From Chryseobacterium luquanense (GTDB taxonomy: Bacteria; Bacteroidota; Bacteroidia; Flavobacteriales; Weeksellaceae): DNA of 64,000 bases. The notes under the pieces are model-generated. The model saw only the letters and a program-made list of their open reading frames with translations, was not told the DNA's origin and searched no databases. Positions 50,412 through 59,778 of the stretch are shown here, in pieces. The DNA lies in NCBI RefSeq assembly GCF_026460945.1, contig NZ_JAOVZV010000015.1:124001-188000 (forward strand). Reading direction: 5' to 3'. Each line of letters opens with the position of its first letter. The first letter of the stretch is position 1. The translations under genes were made by a program, and so were the position numbers.

Positions 50412-51599
50412 TTACGAAATCACACCGCTTCCAATCAATTCATCTTCCAAATACCATGATGCAAATTGCCCTTCAGCAATAGCAGATTGAGGATTTTCAA
50501 ATTCCATATAAAAAGCATTTTCAAACTGGTGAATTGTCGCTTTCTGAAGCTCCTGTCTGTAACGGAATCTTCCCAATATTTCCATTGATTCTCCATTTTG
50601 TAATCTTAAATCTTCACGAACCCAATGCAATTCAGAATTATCGATTTTCAAAGCCTTTTTATGCAAACCCGGGAAACTATGACCTTCACCAACGAAGATA
50701 ATATTGTTTTCCATGTCTCTTGATACGATAAAACAGCTTTCTTTATGTCCACCAATTCCAAGGCCTTTGCTTTGTCCGATCGTGAAAAATTGAGCGCCTT
50801 GATGCTTTCCGATAACTTTTCCGTCAGTTTTTTTATAATTGATTTTTTTACTTAAAAATTCAAGCTCTACTTCTTTAGAAGAAAAAGCCGGAATTTCTTC
50901 AGAAAATAAAGGAGAATCTTTAAAAATCTCTACAATCTCACCTTCTTTTGGAACTAATTGTTGTTGTAAAAATTGTGGCAAACTTACTTTTCCGATGAAA
51001 CAAAGTCCTTGAGAATCTTTCTTATCAGCAGTAACCAATCCGATTTCTTTGGCAATTTCTCTAACCTGAGGTTTTGTCAGTTCACCGATTGGAAATAAAG
51101 CTTTAGACAATTGATCCTGATTCAGCTGACATAAAAAGTAAGACTGATCTTTATTGTTGTCTTTTCCTGCTAAAAGATGGAAGATTTCCTTTCCGTTTTC
51201 ATCAAAAGTAGAATCTACTCTTGCGTAATGTCCGGTTGCCACTTTATCTGCTCCCAAAGACATTGCTGTTTTCATAAAAACATCAAACTTCACCTCTCTG
51301 TTGCACAAAACATCAGGATTCGGAGTTCTTCCTTTCTGATATTCATCAAACATATAATCAACGATTCTTTCCTTATACAAATCGCTCATGTCGATCACCT
51401 GAAACGGAATCCCCAGTTTCTGGGCAACCATCAAAGCATCATTACTGTCTTCAATCCACGGACATTCGTCTTCCAAAGTTACGGAAGCATCGTTCCAGTT
51501 TCTCATAAATAAAGCCACAACTTCGTGACCTTGTTGCTGCAGCAAATATGCTGTAACACTCGAATCTACACCTCCTGAGAGGCCTACTACTACTTTCAT
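50412..51599 (-). CDS. mnmA: tRNA-specific 2-thiouridylase MnmA
   Basis: A 395-residue PP-loop enzyme: [17 protein letters not shown] (about 4-20) binds ATP, the first catalytic Cys is in [12 protein letters not shown] and the second in [11 protein letters not shown]. The C-terminal beta-barrel completes the family. It thiolates U34 of tRNA for Lys, Glu and Gln. Start at 51599. It complements MnmG (23032), which modifies position 5 of the same uridine. Confidence 0.97.
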   Translation of the reverse strand: MKVVVGLSGGVDSSVTAYLLQQQGHEVVALFMRNWNDASVTLEDECPWIEDSNDALMVAQKLGIPFQVIDMSDLYKERIVDYMFDEYQKGRTPNPDVLCNREVKFDVFMKTAMSLGADKVATGHYARVDSTFDENGKEIFHLLAGKDNNKDQSYFLCQLNQDQLSKALFPIGELTKPQVREIAKEIGLVTADKKDSQGLCFIGKVSLPQFLQQQLVPKEGEIVEIFKDSPLFSEEIPAFSSKEVELEFLSKKINYKKTDGKVIGKHQGAQFFTIGQSKGLGIGGHKESCFIVSRDMENNIIFVGEGHSFPGLHKKALKIDNSELHWVREDLRLQNGESMEILGRFRYRQELQKATIHQFENAFYMEFENPQSAIAEGQFASWYLEDELIGSGVIS

Positions 51600-51645
51600 G
51601 TATTCAATTTTACGAAACTCTTAACGGGAGTTCTTAGTTGAGCGG

Positions 51646-51653
51646 CAAAATTA
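51646..51653 (-). promoter_or_regulatory. Predicted mnmA -7 element
   Basis: Minus strand reads TAATTTTG, a full TAnnTTTG match, about 46 bp before the mnmA start. A short hairpin (AACTC/GAGTT) lies in the leader. Confidence 0.4.
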
Positions 51654-51755
51654 CGATAATCCTATTCACAAAAAAAATGATAATTTTATGCATTGATAAA
51701 AACGATAGAATCACAAAATCGTTGTTTAATTTTTTACAAAATAAAAATATTCAAT

Positions 51756-52283
51756 ATGAAAAAACTATTTATTTCTTCACTGATCCTGATCTCTGGATTG
51801 TCATTTTCTCAAGTTTCCATTGGAACTCCAACAGCTGAAACCAATAAATGGACATTCGGTGGAGGTTTGGGGGTCGGTTTCGGAAGCAATTCTTATTTTA
51901 ATCTTCAGGTTGCACCGAGAATAGGGTATCGGTTGACGAATGATTTGGAAGCTGGTTTAATTGGAAGTGTTTCCTGGCAGACTTCAGATTTTTATAAATC
52001 GACAATGTTTGGTTTTGGTCCTTGTGTGAATTATTATTTCGCAAGATCTTTCTTTGTGAGTGGAAATCTGCAACATTTTTTCATCAATTATGAAGATAAG
52101 TTTTATGATTTCAAAAACGATCAACAAGAGACTGCATTATATTTGGGAGGTGGATATATGCAACAAATCGGGAATAATTCTTTTATGCAGATCGGTTTGA
52201 TGTATAATGTTTTATATAAAGAAAATAGCAGTGTGTTTTCTGGTGGATTAATTCCTAGTGTGGGTTTTGTGGTGGGACTTTAA
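51756..52283 (+). CDS. Outer-membrane beta-barrel porin-like protein
   Basis: I choose the ATG at 51756 (MKKLFISSLILISGLSFSQ), giving 175 residues with a good signal peptide; the longer reading from 51693 adds 21 residues and hides it. The mature part alternates hydrophobic and polar residues in about eight strands (WTFGGGLGVGFGSN, FNLQVAPRIGYRL, DLEAGLIGSVSWQ, FGFGPCVNYYFA, FSGGLIPSVGFVVGL), as small outer-membrane barrels do. Function unknown. Confidence 0.75.
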   Translation: MKKLFISSLILISGLSFSQVSIGTPTAETNKWTFGGGLGVGFGSNSYFNLQVAPRIGYRLTNDLEAGLIGSVSWQTSDFYKSTMFGFGPCVNYYFARSFFVSGNLQHFFINYEDKFYDFKNDQQETALYLGGGYMQQIGNNSFMQIGLMYNVLYKENSSVFSGGLIPSVGFVVGL

Positions 52284-52291
52284 AAGATTTA

Positions 52292-52327
52292 GATAAAAAA
52301 GGCATCAGTTTTTTTTTGATGCTTTTG
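52292..52327. terminator. Bidirectional terminator between the barrel gene and the T9SS cargo
   Basis: AAAAAAGGCATCA / TGATGCTTTT around a T-rich loop, between the stops at 52283 and 52333. Confidence 0.8.
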
Positions 52328-52332
52328 CCCTA

Positions 52333-54126
52333 TTATTTGATAATTAATTTAAAACTTTTTACGAACATTTTATCTGCTTTTTTTATTGATAGAATATAAT
52401 TTCCTTTCGAAAGTTGATTTTCAAGGTTAAAATGCTCTTCTTTACTTTTTTGAATGCTTCTGGAATAAATTAATCTTCCGGACATATCATTAATACTGAT
52501 AATATGTGGTTCTTTATTTAATACAGACCCTTTTAAACTGAAATTTCCATTATTTGGATTGTTGTATAGAACAAAATCTTCAGAAGAATTTACTTCAGAG
52601 GTAGAGAGAAATTTAGGATTGAATTTGACAATATATCCAGAACGACCCATTGTAACTCCCGGTGGATAAATAATTCCTTGCTGATAACCATTTGTGGATG
52701 TTAAGCCGTTGTTACGATAAGTTGCTCCATACAGATAAAATCCGTTGGTTGATTTTGAGAAACTGCACCTCGCATCAATAGTCTCTGAAGGGCTATTAGC
52801 AGTACCTCCGTAATACGAAATAAAATCTGGCTGTCCATTGTTGGTATTTAGAATACCAAAAAAAAGATCTTCACTATTCGGGTTAGGTTTTGTGCTGGCA
52901 AAAGCTCCAGCGGTTGAAATATTATAATTTCCGTGATGTAATCCTGTGAAAAGCAATTTCCCATTTTTTATATCAAGTCCTCTGTCTCCGCTGTAAGAAT
53001 CATAACCATCAGTTCCTATGTAGGTACTCCAAACCCTGTTTCCTGAAAGATTGAATTTCGTAATAAACATATCAGCGCCATCATTCGTCTGAGATTTATA
53101 AGCTCCTTCTGTAGCATAATAAATACCACCCATTATGCCAAAGGTCATTCCTGTTACATATACTCCTGTTTCATCTGCTTTTATATCAGAAAGACTTGCA
53201 TCAAGCGTATTGCCTGGTGTTCCATAATAGGTTCCCCATATTCTTTGTCCTGTCATTCCGTTAATTTTCGAAATAAACTGTCCTGCTTTTGCAATCTGAA
53301 AAGTATTTGGGGATGATAATGTTGCTTCTGTTGTATTTAAGTCATTATTTCCAAAAATGTAAAGATTATTCTCATAAACAGTTAGCCCGTTTATTGAACT
53401 GGAAGGGGTGTAAGTTGCCCAAAGTTTTTGACCTTGAGGATTTAATTTTACGATATAAGTATTGGATAAAAGTTCCCCTGAAGCATCATAAACATACTTG
53501 AAATTCTGTTGAAAAGTACCCGGATCTGCCAAGGTTTGCCATTTTGTATTACCTGCGATATAAATATTTCCGTCATTGTTGACCTCAAAATTGTAAAATT
53601 CTCCATTATTGGGAACGTAGGTTTTCCATAAGAGATTATTATTTATATCATATTTAGCAAGGATTACATCAGTTGGCTCATTATTGTTTGGTAGCCATAC
53701 TCCGGATGGAAGTGCTGTGTAAGCTGTAATATTACTCACCATATCATATCGGTTTCCAAGATCATCTCTGAAATAAGTGTTTTGTTTTGATGTGGGCAAA
53801 TAAGATATTTTATATTCTGCCTGTAGGAGATTTCCTGAAGATGAAAATTTGCCATATAAGTTATTAGGATCGTTTCCTGTATATGTTTGACTTCCAGAAG
53901 TCACAAACTGATTATAATAAGAAACAGGAGTGCTTCCTCCAGTAGGATTTAGATAAGTAGTGATAATATCTACAGAGATGTTAGAAGAGCTGTCTTCATA
54001 AATTCCTGTAAGATAGGTATTAGTCCCACCGAAATAAGTGGCCCAATCTCTGTCATAATTAAAGCTTTGGGCAAACAGACTCGAAGAAAATAAGATAAAG
54101 AATAGATTTTTTGATTTCATATTCAA
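52333..54126 (-). CDS. Secreted SBBP-type beta-propeller protein with T9SS type A sorting domain (second copy)
   Basis: A 597-residue paralogue of the 46671 gene: signal peptide ending LFAQSFN-like, then RDWATYFGGTNTYLTGIYE, WKTYVPNN, WATYTPSS, WGTYYGTPGN and WSTYIGTDGYD propeller repeats. The C-terminal sorting domain (about 512-597) runs from VLYNNPNNGNFSLKG to VKSFKLIIK. Both proteins share the Y-N-N-P-N-N-G start of that domain. A -7 element is predicted at 54155-54162. Role unknown; surface display is expected. Confidence 0.9.
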   Translation of the reverse strand: MNMKSKNLFFILFSSSLFAQSFNYDRDWATYFGGTNTYLTGIYEDSSSNISVDIITTYLNPTGGSTPVSYYNQFVTSGSQTYTGNDPNNLYGKFSSSGNLLQAEYKISYLPTSKQNTYFRDDLGNRYDMVSNITAYTALPSGVWLPNNNEPTDVILAKYDINNNLLWKTYVPNNGEFYNFEVNNDGNIYIAGNTKWQTLADPGTFQQNFKYVYDASGELLSNTYIVKLNPQGQKLWATYTPSSSINGLTVYENNLYIFGNNDLNTTEATLSSPNTFQIAKAGQFISKINGMTGQRIWGTYYGTPGNTLDASLSDIKADETGVYVTGMTFGIMGGIYYATEGAYKSQTNDGADMFITKFNLSGNRVWSTYIGTDGYDSYSGDRGLDIKNGKLLFTGLHHGNYNISTAGAFASTKPNPNSEDLFFGILNTNNGQPDFISYYGGTANSPSETIDARCSFSKSTNGFYLYGATYRNNGLTSTNGYQQGIIYPPGVTMGRSGYIVKFNPKFLSTSEVNSSEDFVLYNNPNNGNFSLKGSVLNKEPHIISINDMSGRLIYSRSIQKSKEEHFNLENQLSKGNYILSIKKADKMFVKSFKLIIK

Positions 54127-54154
54127 TTTATTATTTTATGATTAAAGGTTTACA

Positions 54155-54162
54155 CAAAAATA
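54155..54162 (-). promoter_or_regulatory. Predicted -7 element for the second T9SS cargo gene
   Basis: Minus strand reads TATTTTTG, a full match, about 28 bp before the start. No -33 seen. Confidence 0.4.
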
Positions 54163-54202
54163 CAAACAATTGTGAATTATCCTAATGAATTATTATAAAA
54201 AC

Positions 54203-54231
54203 AAAAAGCATCAGGAAAATTCCCGATGCTA
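54203..54231 (-). terminator. clpC terminator
   Basis: AGCATCAGGAA / TTCCCGATGCT (one mismatch); on the minus strand a T run follows. It lies 25 bp past the clpC stop. Confidence 0.85.
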
Positions 54232-54255
54232 TCATTATTTATTTTGAAAAATTAT

Positions 54256-56787
54256 TTATTGAGAAGATTTCTCAGCAGACTTTTTTGTTTTCTGGGTTTT
54301 ACCTTCCAATCCGTCTTTAGCTTCATTTAAACCTAAAGTTACCGTTTCACCTTCAGACAATTGCTTATTGACAAGCATTTCTGCCAACAAATCTTCAATA
54401 TATTTCTGAATAGCTCTTTTCAGCGGTCTTGCTCCAAAATCTTTATCCCAACCTTTTTCTGAGATGAAATCTTTGGCTTCTTCAGTTAATTCAACTTTGT
54501 AGCCTAATTTATCAAGTCTTGTATAAAGTTTGTTTAATTCAAGATCAATGATTTTTTTAATGTCATTTTGCTCAAGAGAGTTAAAGATTACAATATCATC
54601 AATTCTGTTTAAGAATTCCGGTGCAAATGCTTTTTTAAGAGCGCTTTCAATTGTACTTCTTGCTCGGGAATCTGTATTTGTTTTCTTGGCATTCGTTCCA
54701 AAACCTACACCATCTCCGAAATCTTTAATATCTCTTGTTCCGATATTTGAAGTTAAGATGATAATTGTATTTCTGAAATCAATTTTTCTTCCTAAACTGT
54801 CTGTAACGTGACCTTCATCTAAGATTTGCAACAAAATGTTGAACACATCAGGATGCGCTTTTTCGATCTCATCTAAAAGAACAACTGCATAAGGTTTTCT
54901 TCTTACCGCTTCCGTCAATTGTCCACCTTCTTCGTATCCAACGTATCCAGGAGGCGCTCCCACCAATCTGGAAACAGCGAATTTCTCCATATACTCACTC
55001 ATGTCAATTCGAACTAATGCTTCGTCAGAATCAAAAAGTTCTCTTGCCATTACTTTTGCAAGCTCGGTTTTACCAACACCTGTTGTTCCAAGGAAAATAA
55101 ATGTTCCGATTGGTCGGTTTGGATCTTTCAGTCCGGTTCTGTTTCTTTGGATAGATTTTACAACCTTTCTTACTGCATCTTCCTGGCCAATTACTTTCCC
55201 GTTCATATTGTCGTCCATCTGAGCCAGTTTATCCAACTCATTTTTGCCGACTTTCGTAACAGGAACGCCGCTCATCATAGAAACCACTTCAGCAACACTT
55301 TCTTCAGATACAACCTCTTTTTTCTCTTTTACATCTTTATCCCACTGATCTTGTGCAGAATTCAGTTCCATTTGCAAACGCTCTTCTTCATCTTTCAGTT
55401 TTCTTGCTTCCAGATAATCCTGAGCTTTTACAGCTTTCTGCTTCAATTCTTTAATTTCGTCAATTTTCTTTTCGAAATCAATAATAGCAGTAGGAACTTT
55501 CATGTTTTTAATGTAAACACGAGATCCCGCTTCATCCATCGCATCAATTGCTTTGTCTGGTAAAAATCGATCTGTGATGTATCTTGATGTCAAATTAACA
55601 CAAGCTAAAATAGCTTCTTCAGTATACACAACATTGTGATGCTCCTCATATTTATCTTTGATCTGATTCAAAATCTGAATCGTTTCATCGATAGAAGTAG
55701 GTTCCACCATTACTTTCTGGAATCTTCTTTCTAAAGCACCGTCTTTTTCAATATATTGACGGTACTCATCAAGAGTTGTTGCACCAATACATTGAATTTC
55801 ACCTCTTGCCAAAGCCGGCTTAAACATATTGGAAGCATCTAAACTTCCTGTAGAACTTCCTGCTCCAACAATTGTGTGCAACTCGTCAATGAATAAAATT
55901 ACGTCACGGTTCTTTTCAAGTTCCGTCATAATCGCTTTCATTCTTTCTTCAAACTGACCACGGTATTTTGTTCCGGCAACCAAACTCGCCAAATCCAAAG
56001 TGATTACTCTTTTACCAAAAAGAACCCTAGAAACTTTCTTCTGCTGAATTCTTAAGGCCAAACCTTCAGCGATGGCAGATTTACCAACTCCGGGCTCACC
56101 AATCAACAGCGGATTGTTTTTCTTTCTTCTTGATAAGATCTGAGAAACTCTTTCAATTTCTTTTTCACGACCGATTACTGGGTCTAGTTTTCCGTCTCTT
56201 GCCAAAGAAGTTAAATCTCTACCAAAGTTATCCAATGTAGGTGTTTTACTTTTCGCAGAACCAAGATTTCCTGTAGGTTTTCTCATCTGCTCAAATTCTT
56301 CTCTGTCGTCATCATCATCGTAAGCCGAATTCTGTGGCGCTTCTCCGGAATTTTTCAGCATCGTTTGATACTCTCTCGAAACTCCTTCATAGTCGATATC
56401 GTAAGCTCCCAAAATATTTGAGGTAGGATCTTCATATTTATATAGAATGCCCAAAAGCAAGTGAACGGTATTAATCTCGTTGCTTTTATATTGTCTGCAC
56501 TCTAATTCTGCACGTTTAATGGAATGATCTGCCATTTTAGTGAATGAAATATTGGTGACCTCCTCAGAAATAGGATTTAGACTTGCTGTATTTAAAGTTT
56601 CAATTTTTCTTCTGATTTGTGTTAAATCGGCATTCAGCCCTTGAAGGATTTCTTTTGCAGAGTTTTCTGTTTTTATAATACCTAAAAGTAGATGTTCTGT
56701 ATTAAGAAATTCACTTTTCAGCCGCTTAGCTTCATTTTTGCTTTGTTTGAACACTTGGCTCAAACCTTGTGAAAACTTATAATCCAT
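54256..56787 (-). CDS. clpC: ATP-dependent Clp protease ATP-binding subunit ClpC
   Basis: I start at 56787 (MDYKFSQGLSQVFKQSK), giving 843 residues; the extra 14 residues of the longer reading are not typical. Order: Clp_N double repeat (about 1-140), AAA module 1 with GEPGVGKSAIAEG, a coiled-coil middle domain (about 400-475, KKIDEIKELKQKAVKAQDYLEARKLKDEEE-type), AAA module 2 with GTTGVGKTELAK and the C-terminal small domain. The Lys/Ser-rich tail (about 825-843) is variable. It unfolds proteins for ClpP. A strong terminator follows. Confidence 0.95.
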   Translation of the reverse strand: MDYKFSQGLSQVFKQSKNEAKRLKSEFLNTEHLLLGIIKTENSAKEILQGLNADLTQIRRKIETLNTASLNPISEEVTNISFTKMADHSIKRAELECRQYKSNEINTVHLLLGILYKYEDPTSNILGAYDIDYEGVSREYQTMLKNSGEAPQNSAYDDDDDREEFEQMRKPTGNLGSAKSKTPTLDNFGRDLTSLARDGKLDPVIGREKEIERVSQILSRRKKNNPLLIGEPGVGKSAIAEGLALRIQQKKVSRVLFGKRVITLDLASLVAGTKYRGQFEERMKAIMTELEKNRDVILFIDELHTIVGAGSSTGSLDASNMFKPALARGEIQCIGATTLDEYRQYIEKDGALERRFQKVMVEPTSIDETIQILNQIKDKYEEHHNVVYTEEAILACVNLTSRYITDRFLPDKAIDAMDEAGSRVYIKNMKVPTAIIDFEKKIDEIKELKQKAVKAQDYLEARKLKDEEERLQMELNSAQDQWDKDVKEKKEVVSEESVAEVVSMMSGVPVTKVGKNELDKLAQMDDNMNGKVIGQEDAVRKVVKSIQRNRTGLKDPNRPIGTFIFLGTTGVGKTELAKVMARELFDSDEALVRIDMSEYMEKFAVSRLVGAPPGYVGYEEGGQLTEAVRRKPYAVVLLDEIEKAHPDVFNILLQILDEGHVTDSLGRKIDFRNTIIILTSNIGTRDIKDFGDGVGFGTNAKKTNTDSRARSTIESALKKAFAPEFLNRIDDIVIFNSLEQNDIKKIIDLELNKLYTRLDKLGYKVELTEEAKDFISEKGWDKDFGARPLKRAIQKYIEDLLAEMLVNKQLSEGETVTLGLNEAKDGLEGKTQKTKKSAEKSSQ

Positions 56788-56910
56788 AATGTATCTCGTT
56801 AGAAAAAAAGCAGTATTACTTTTAATCAATATCTAAATTACAAATATTTTACCAAAAAACAAAGAATGACTTTATGGCAGATAAATGTTTTTTATCTTAT
56901 TGAAAATGAC

Positions 56911-56918
56911 TAAGTTTG
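56911..56918 (+). promoter_or_regulatory. Predicted -7 element for the small membrane/GT4 operon
   Basis: TAAGTTTG, a full match, 20 bp before the start at 56938; -33 unclear. Confidence 0.4.
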
Positions 56919-56937
56919 TCTTCCTCAAATTTTTCTA

Positions 56938-57165
56938 ATGAGTTCCGAGATTACAAATTATATCGGTTATGCCGCTTCAGTTTTTATTGTTTTAAGTTTC
57001 ATCCTTAAAGATTTAACCAAAATCAGGATTATCAATTTGGTTGGTTGCATCTGTTTTGTCATTTATGGTATTTTCAGCGGAATGCTTTGGCCGGTAATTA
57101 TTCCAAATGCAATAATTTGTTTCGTTCAGGTGTATCATTTACTGACTGCAAAGAAAAAAAAATGA
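56938..57165 (+). CDS. Small YgjV-like membrane protein
   Basis: A 75-residue protein with three hydrophobic segments (about 8-25, 31-49, 52-68) and the pattern IGYAASVFIVLSFILKDLTKIRIINLVGCICFVIYG. It resembles one half of YgjV-like inner-membrane proteins. The stop TGA overlaps the ATG of the glycosyltransferase (ATGA), so the two are translationally coupled. Role unknown. Confidence 0.7.
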   Translation: MSSEITNYIGYAASVFIVLSFILKDLTKIRIINLVGCICFVIYGIFSGMLWPVIIPNAIICFVQVYHLLTAKKKK

Positions 57166-58292
57166 GTCGAAAAAAAATACTGACTTCGGCATTCAGCAAT
57201 CTTTATACAGACCAAAGAATCGAGAAAGTCTGCCAAACTTTACACAAAAACGGATACGAAGTAGAATTAATTGGAAATAATTGGGGTGGTGCAGAAAAAA
57301 TGGAACGTCCTTATCCATTTTCAAGAATTCCTCTTGTTTCTAAAACTTTGAAAACTGCTTATTTTGAATTTAATTGGAAATTGTATTGGGAACTGTATGG
57401 AAAAATAAAAGAAAATCAAAATGTTATTCTTCATGCCAATGATTTGGATGCGCTTTTACCCAATTATTTGATTTCAAAAAAATATAAAATTCCTTTGGTT
57501 TTTGACAGTCACGAAATTTTTTCTGAAATGCCTGCAGTTCAGGGCAAAATGTCACAGAAATTGTGGAGATATTTACAAAATAAGATCGTTCCGAATATCG
57601 AATTCATGATTACCGCAAGTGGAAGTTATGGGAATTGGTTTCAGAATAGATATGGAATTCAGCCAATAATTGTACAAAATGCTCCGAAAAAAATAGACTT
57701 TAATATTGAAATTCCACATAATCAGCCTAAAATTTTTTTGTATCAAGGTGCTATTAATCCCTTTCGTGGAATTGATAAAGCCATTTTGGCAATGCATCAT
57801 CTAGAAAATGTTATTTTTAAAATTGCAGGTGACGGACCGAAAAAGAAAGAATACGAAGATTTGGTTCTCAAAGAAAAACTTCAGGATAAAGTTCAGTTTT
57901 TAGGGAAATTATTACCTGAAGATTTAAGAAAAATAACTGTTACTGCAGATTTAGGAATGAGCATCGAAGAAAATGGTGGCGAAAGTTATCTTTATTCGCT
58001 TCCCAACAAAGTTTTAGATTGCATTCAAGCTCGAGTTCCGTTAATTATGGCAAATTTGCCGGAAATGTTAAACATTAAAAATCAGTTTGATGTCGGAGAA
58101 ATTATTGAAAATCATCAACCTGAAAATATTGCTGCTGCAATAGGTAAAGTTTTAGATAAAGGAAGAAAAAATTATCAACCTGAGTTGGAAAAAGCTTCTG
58201 AGATTCTTTGTTGGGAAAATGAAGAAATTAAATTACTGGAGGTTTTTGATAAAGCTTCTCAGAAATCATGCGTTGATTTTTCCCGTAATTAA
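57162..58292 (+). CDS. GT4-family glycosyltransferase
   Basis: The ATG at 57162 (MSRKKILTSAFSNLYTDQR) gives 376 residues; the upstream 39 codons of the longer reading are the out-of-frame end of the small membrane gene. GT-B fold: N-terminal HANDLDALLPNYLISKKYKIPLVFDSHEIF-type domain and C-terminal nucleotide-sugar domain with YQGAINPFRGIDKAILAM, IFKIAGDGPKKKEYEDL, VQFLGKLLPEDLRKI and LPNKVLDCIQARVPLI. The product sugar is unknown; a surface-polysaccharide role is likely. Confidence 0.88.
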   Translation: MSRKKILTSAFSNLYTDQRIEKVCQTLHKNGYEVELIGNNWGGAEKMERPYPFSRIPLVSKTLKTAYFEFNWKLYWELYGKIKENQNVILHANDLDALLPNYLISKKYKIPLVFDSHEIFSEMPAVQGKMSQKLWRYLQNKIVPNIEFMITASGSYGNWFQNRYGIQPIIVQNAPKKIDFNIEIPHNQPKIFLYQGAINPFRGIDKAILAMHHLENVIFKIAGDGPKKKEYEDLVLKEKLQDKVQFLGKLLPEDLRKITVTADLGMSIEENGGESYLYSLPNKVLDCIQARVPLIMANLPEMLNIKNQFDVGEIIENHQPENIAAAIGKVLDKGRKNYQPELEKASEILCWENEEIKLLEVFDKASQKSCVDFSRN

Positions 58293-58360
58293 AATTTAAA
58301 CCTTCAACAACCTTACTATTTGAAAATATTTCAGTAAAAAATTTAAGTTTCTAAATTTAG

Positions 58361-58368
58361 TATCTTTG
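58361..58368 (+). promoter_or_regulatory. Predicted sufE -7 element
   Basis: TATCTTTG, a full match, 18 bp before the ATG at 58387; no -33 recognised. Confidence 0.45.
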
Positions 58369-58386
58369 CTGAAATTAATTGTTACA

Positions 58387-58806
58387 ATGACCATTAAAGA
58401 AAAACAGCAGGAAATAATCGATGAATTTGCCTTTTTGGAAGACTGGGAGCAGAAATATGAATATATTATTGATCTCGGTAAAGAATTAAAAGGTTTGTCT
58501 GATGACAAAAAAACCGATGAAAATCTAATTAAAGGCTGTCAAAGTAAAGTTTGGATCGACGCTGAGTTTAAAGATGGAAAATTATTCTTTAATGCAGATT
58601 CAGATGGAATTTTGCCCAAAGGAATTGTTTCTCTTTTGGTGAGTATTTACAGCGGTCATTCTATGCAGGAAATTCTTGATTCTGATTTTGAATTCATCTC
58701 AGAAATCGGTTTGCAGGAATTTTTATCGCCTTCCAGAGCCAATGGTTTGATGGCAATGACCAAACAAATTAAATTTTACGCCGTTGCTTATCAACTGAAA
58801 TCATAG
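58387..58806 (+). CDS. SufE-family protein
   Basis: From the ATG at 58387 (MTIKEKQQEIIDEFAFLEDW) the product is 139 residues. The motif DENLIKGCQSKVWID with the acceptor Cys (about residue 51) and the C-terminal GLMAMTKQIKFYAVAYQL helix fit SufE, which receives persulfide sulfur from SufS for Fe-S cluster assembly. The SufS/SufB genes are not here, so SufE lies apart from the suf operon. It is 3 bp before a heptosyltransferase-like gene. Confidence 0.9.
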   Translation: MTIKEKQQEIIDEFAFLEDWEQKYEYIIDLGKELKGLSDDKKTDENLIKGCQSKVWIDAEFKDGKLFFNADSDGILPKGIVSLLVSIYSGHSMQEILDSDFEFISEIGLQEFLSPSRANGLMAMTKQIKFYAVAYQLKS

Positions 58807-58808
58807 TT

Positions 58809-59774
58809 TTGACCAGAATTTTAGCATACCGTTTTTCCGCTTTTGGTGATGTTGCAATGACAATGCCTGTTTTTCGTGAGTTTTTAGAGCAAAATCCCGA
58901 TGTAGAAATTGTAATGGTTTCACGTAATAATTTCGAGAGCTTATTCGCTGATATTCCGAATGTTATATTTCATGGAATTGACCTTGATGAATATAAAGGT
59001 TTTTTGGGAATCAGAAGATTGGGAAAAGAGTTACTAAAACTATATAAACCAGATTATGTTGCTGATTTACATGACGTTATTCGATCTAAGATATTGGATA
59101 AACTTTATGTAAGAAAGGGTTTAAAGGTTTTTAAAATAAATAAAGGCAAGGAAGAAAAAGAAAATCTTACCAATGTCTGGAATTTAGATAAAATTCAGCT
59201 TAGAAAAACGGTAGAACGTTATGCAGATGTTTTCCGTGATATGGGTTTTAAACTTGAACTCTCTCATCAGTTAAGACCTCAAACTATACAAAAATCGGGA
59301 ATTGGTTTCGCACCATTTGCTCAGCATAAAGGAAAAATGCTTCCTTTGGAAAAGTCTTTTGAGCTTGTGAAAATTTTAGCACAAAAAAATACGATTTACT
59401 TTTTCGGAGGCGGAAAAAAAGAAACTGAAACCCTTGAAAGTTGGGAACAGCAAATTCCAAACACCAAAAGTTTAGCCGGAAAACTTAATCTTTCTGAAGA
59501 ACTTAACAGAATTGCTCAGCTTGAAGTGATGATTTCGATGGATTCAGCTAATATGCATTTAGCGAGTGTTGTAGGGACTCGATGCGTTTCCATTTGGGGG
59601 TCAACTCATCCTTATGCCGGGTTTTTAGGATTCGGACAAAGTGAAGATGATGTGGTGCAAATTAAAGATCTTACTTGCAGGCCGTGTTCTGTTTTCGGCG
59701 ATAAAGAATGTTTCCGTGGAGATTGGGCATGTTTAGAGGAAATTAACGTGCAACAAATCATTAATAAAATTTAG
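58809..59774 (+). CDS. GT9-family glycosyltransferase (LPS heptosyltransferase type)
   Basis: A 321-residue GT-B enzyme of family 9. The start codon is TTG at 58809 (MTRILAYRFSAFGDVAMTMPVF), 3 bp after sufE; no ATG fits. N-terminal FSAFGDVAMTMPV resembles the LPS core transferase start; C-terminal IYFFGGGKKETETL, LSLAGKLNLSEEL-like SLAGKLNLSEELNRI, SMDSANMHLASVVGT and SIWGSTHPYAGFLGFGQ are GT9 hallmarks. Likely adds a heptose or related sugar to the LPS core. Confidence 0.92.
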   Translation: MTRILAYRFSAFGDVAMTMPVFREFLEQNPDVEIVMVSRNNFESLFADIPNVIFHGIDLDEYKGFLGIRRLGKELLKLYKPDYVADLHDVIRSKILDKLYVRKGLKVFKINKGKEEKENLTNVWNLDKIQLRKTVERYADVFRDMGFKLELSHQLRPQTIQKSGIGFAPFAQHKGKMLPLEKSFELVKILAQKNTIYFFGGGKKETETLESWEQQIPNTKSLAGKLNLSEELNRIAQLEVMISMDSANMHLASVVGTRCVSIWGSTHPYAGFLGFGQSEDDVVQIKDLTCRPCSVFGDKECFRGDWACLEEINVQQIINKI

Positions 59775-59778
59775 CAGA

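Noticed and set aside
51177-51512. 111-residue ORF antisense to mnmA
   Set aside because: Shadow of mnmA; no family pattern.
55147-55563. 138-residue ORF antisense to clpC
   Set aside because: Shadow of the conserved clpC reading frame; low-complexity hydrophobic.
57045-57161. N-terminal extension of the GT4 protein
   Set aside because: It is the out-of-frame 3' end of the small membrane gene; the ATGA at 57162 gives the start.
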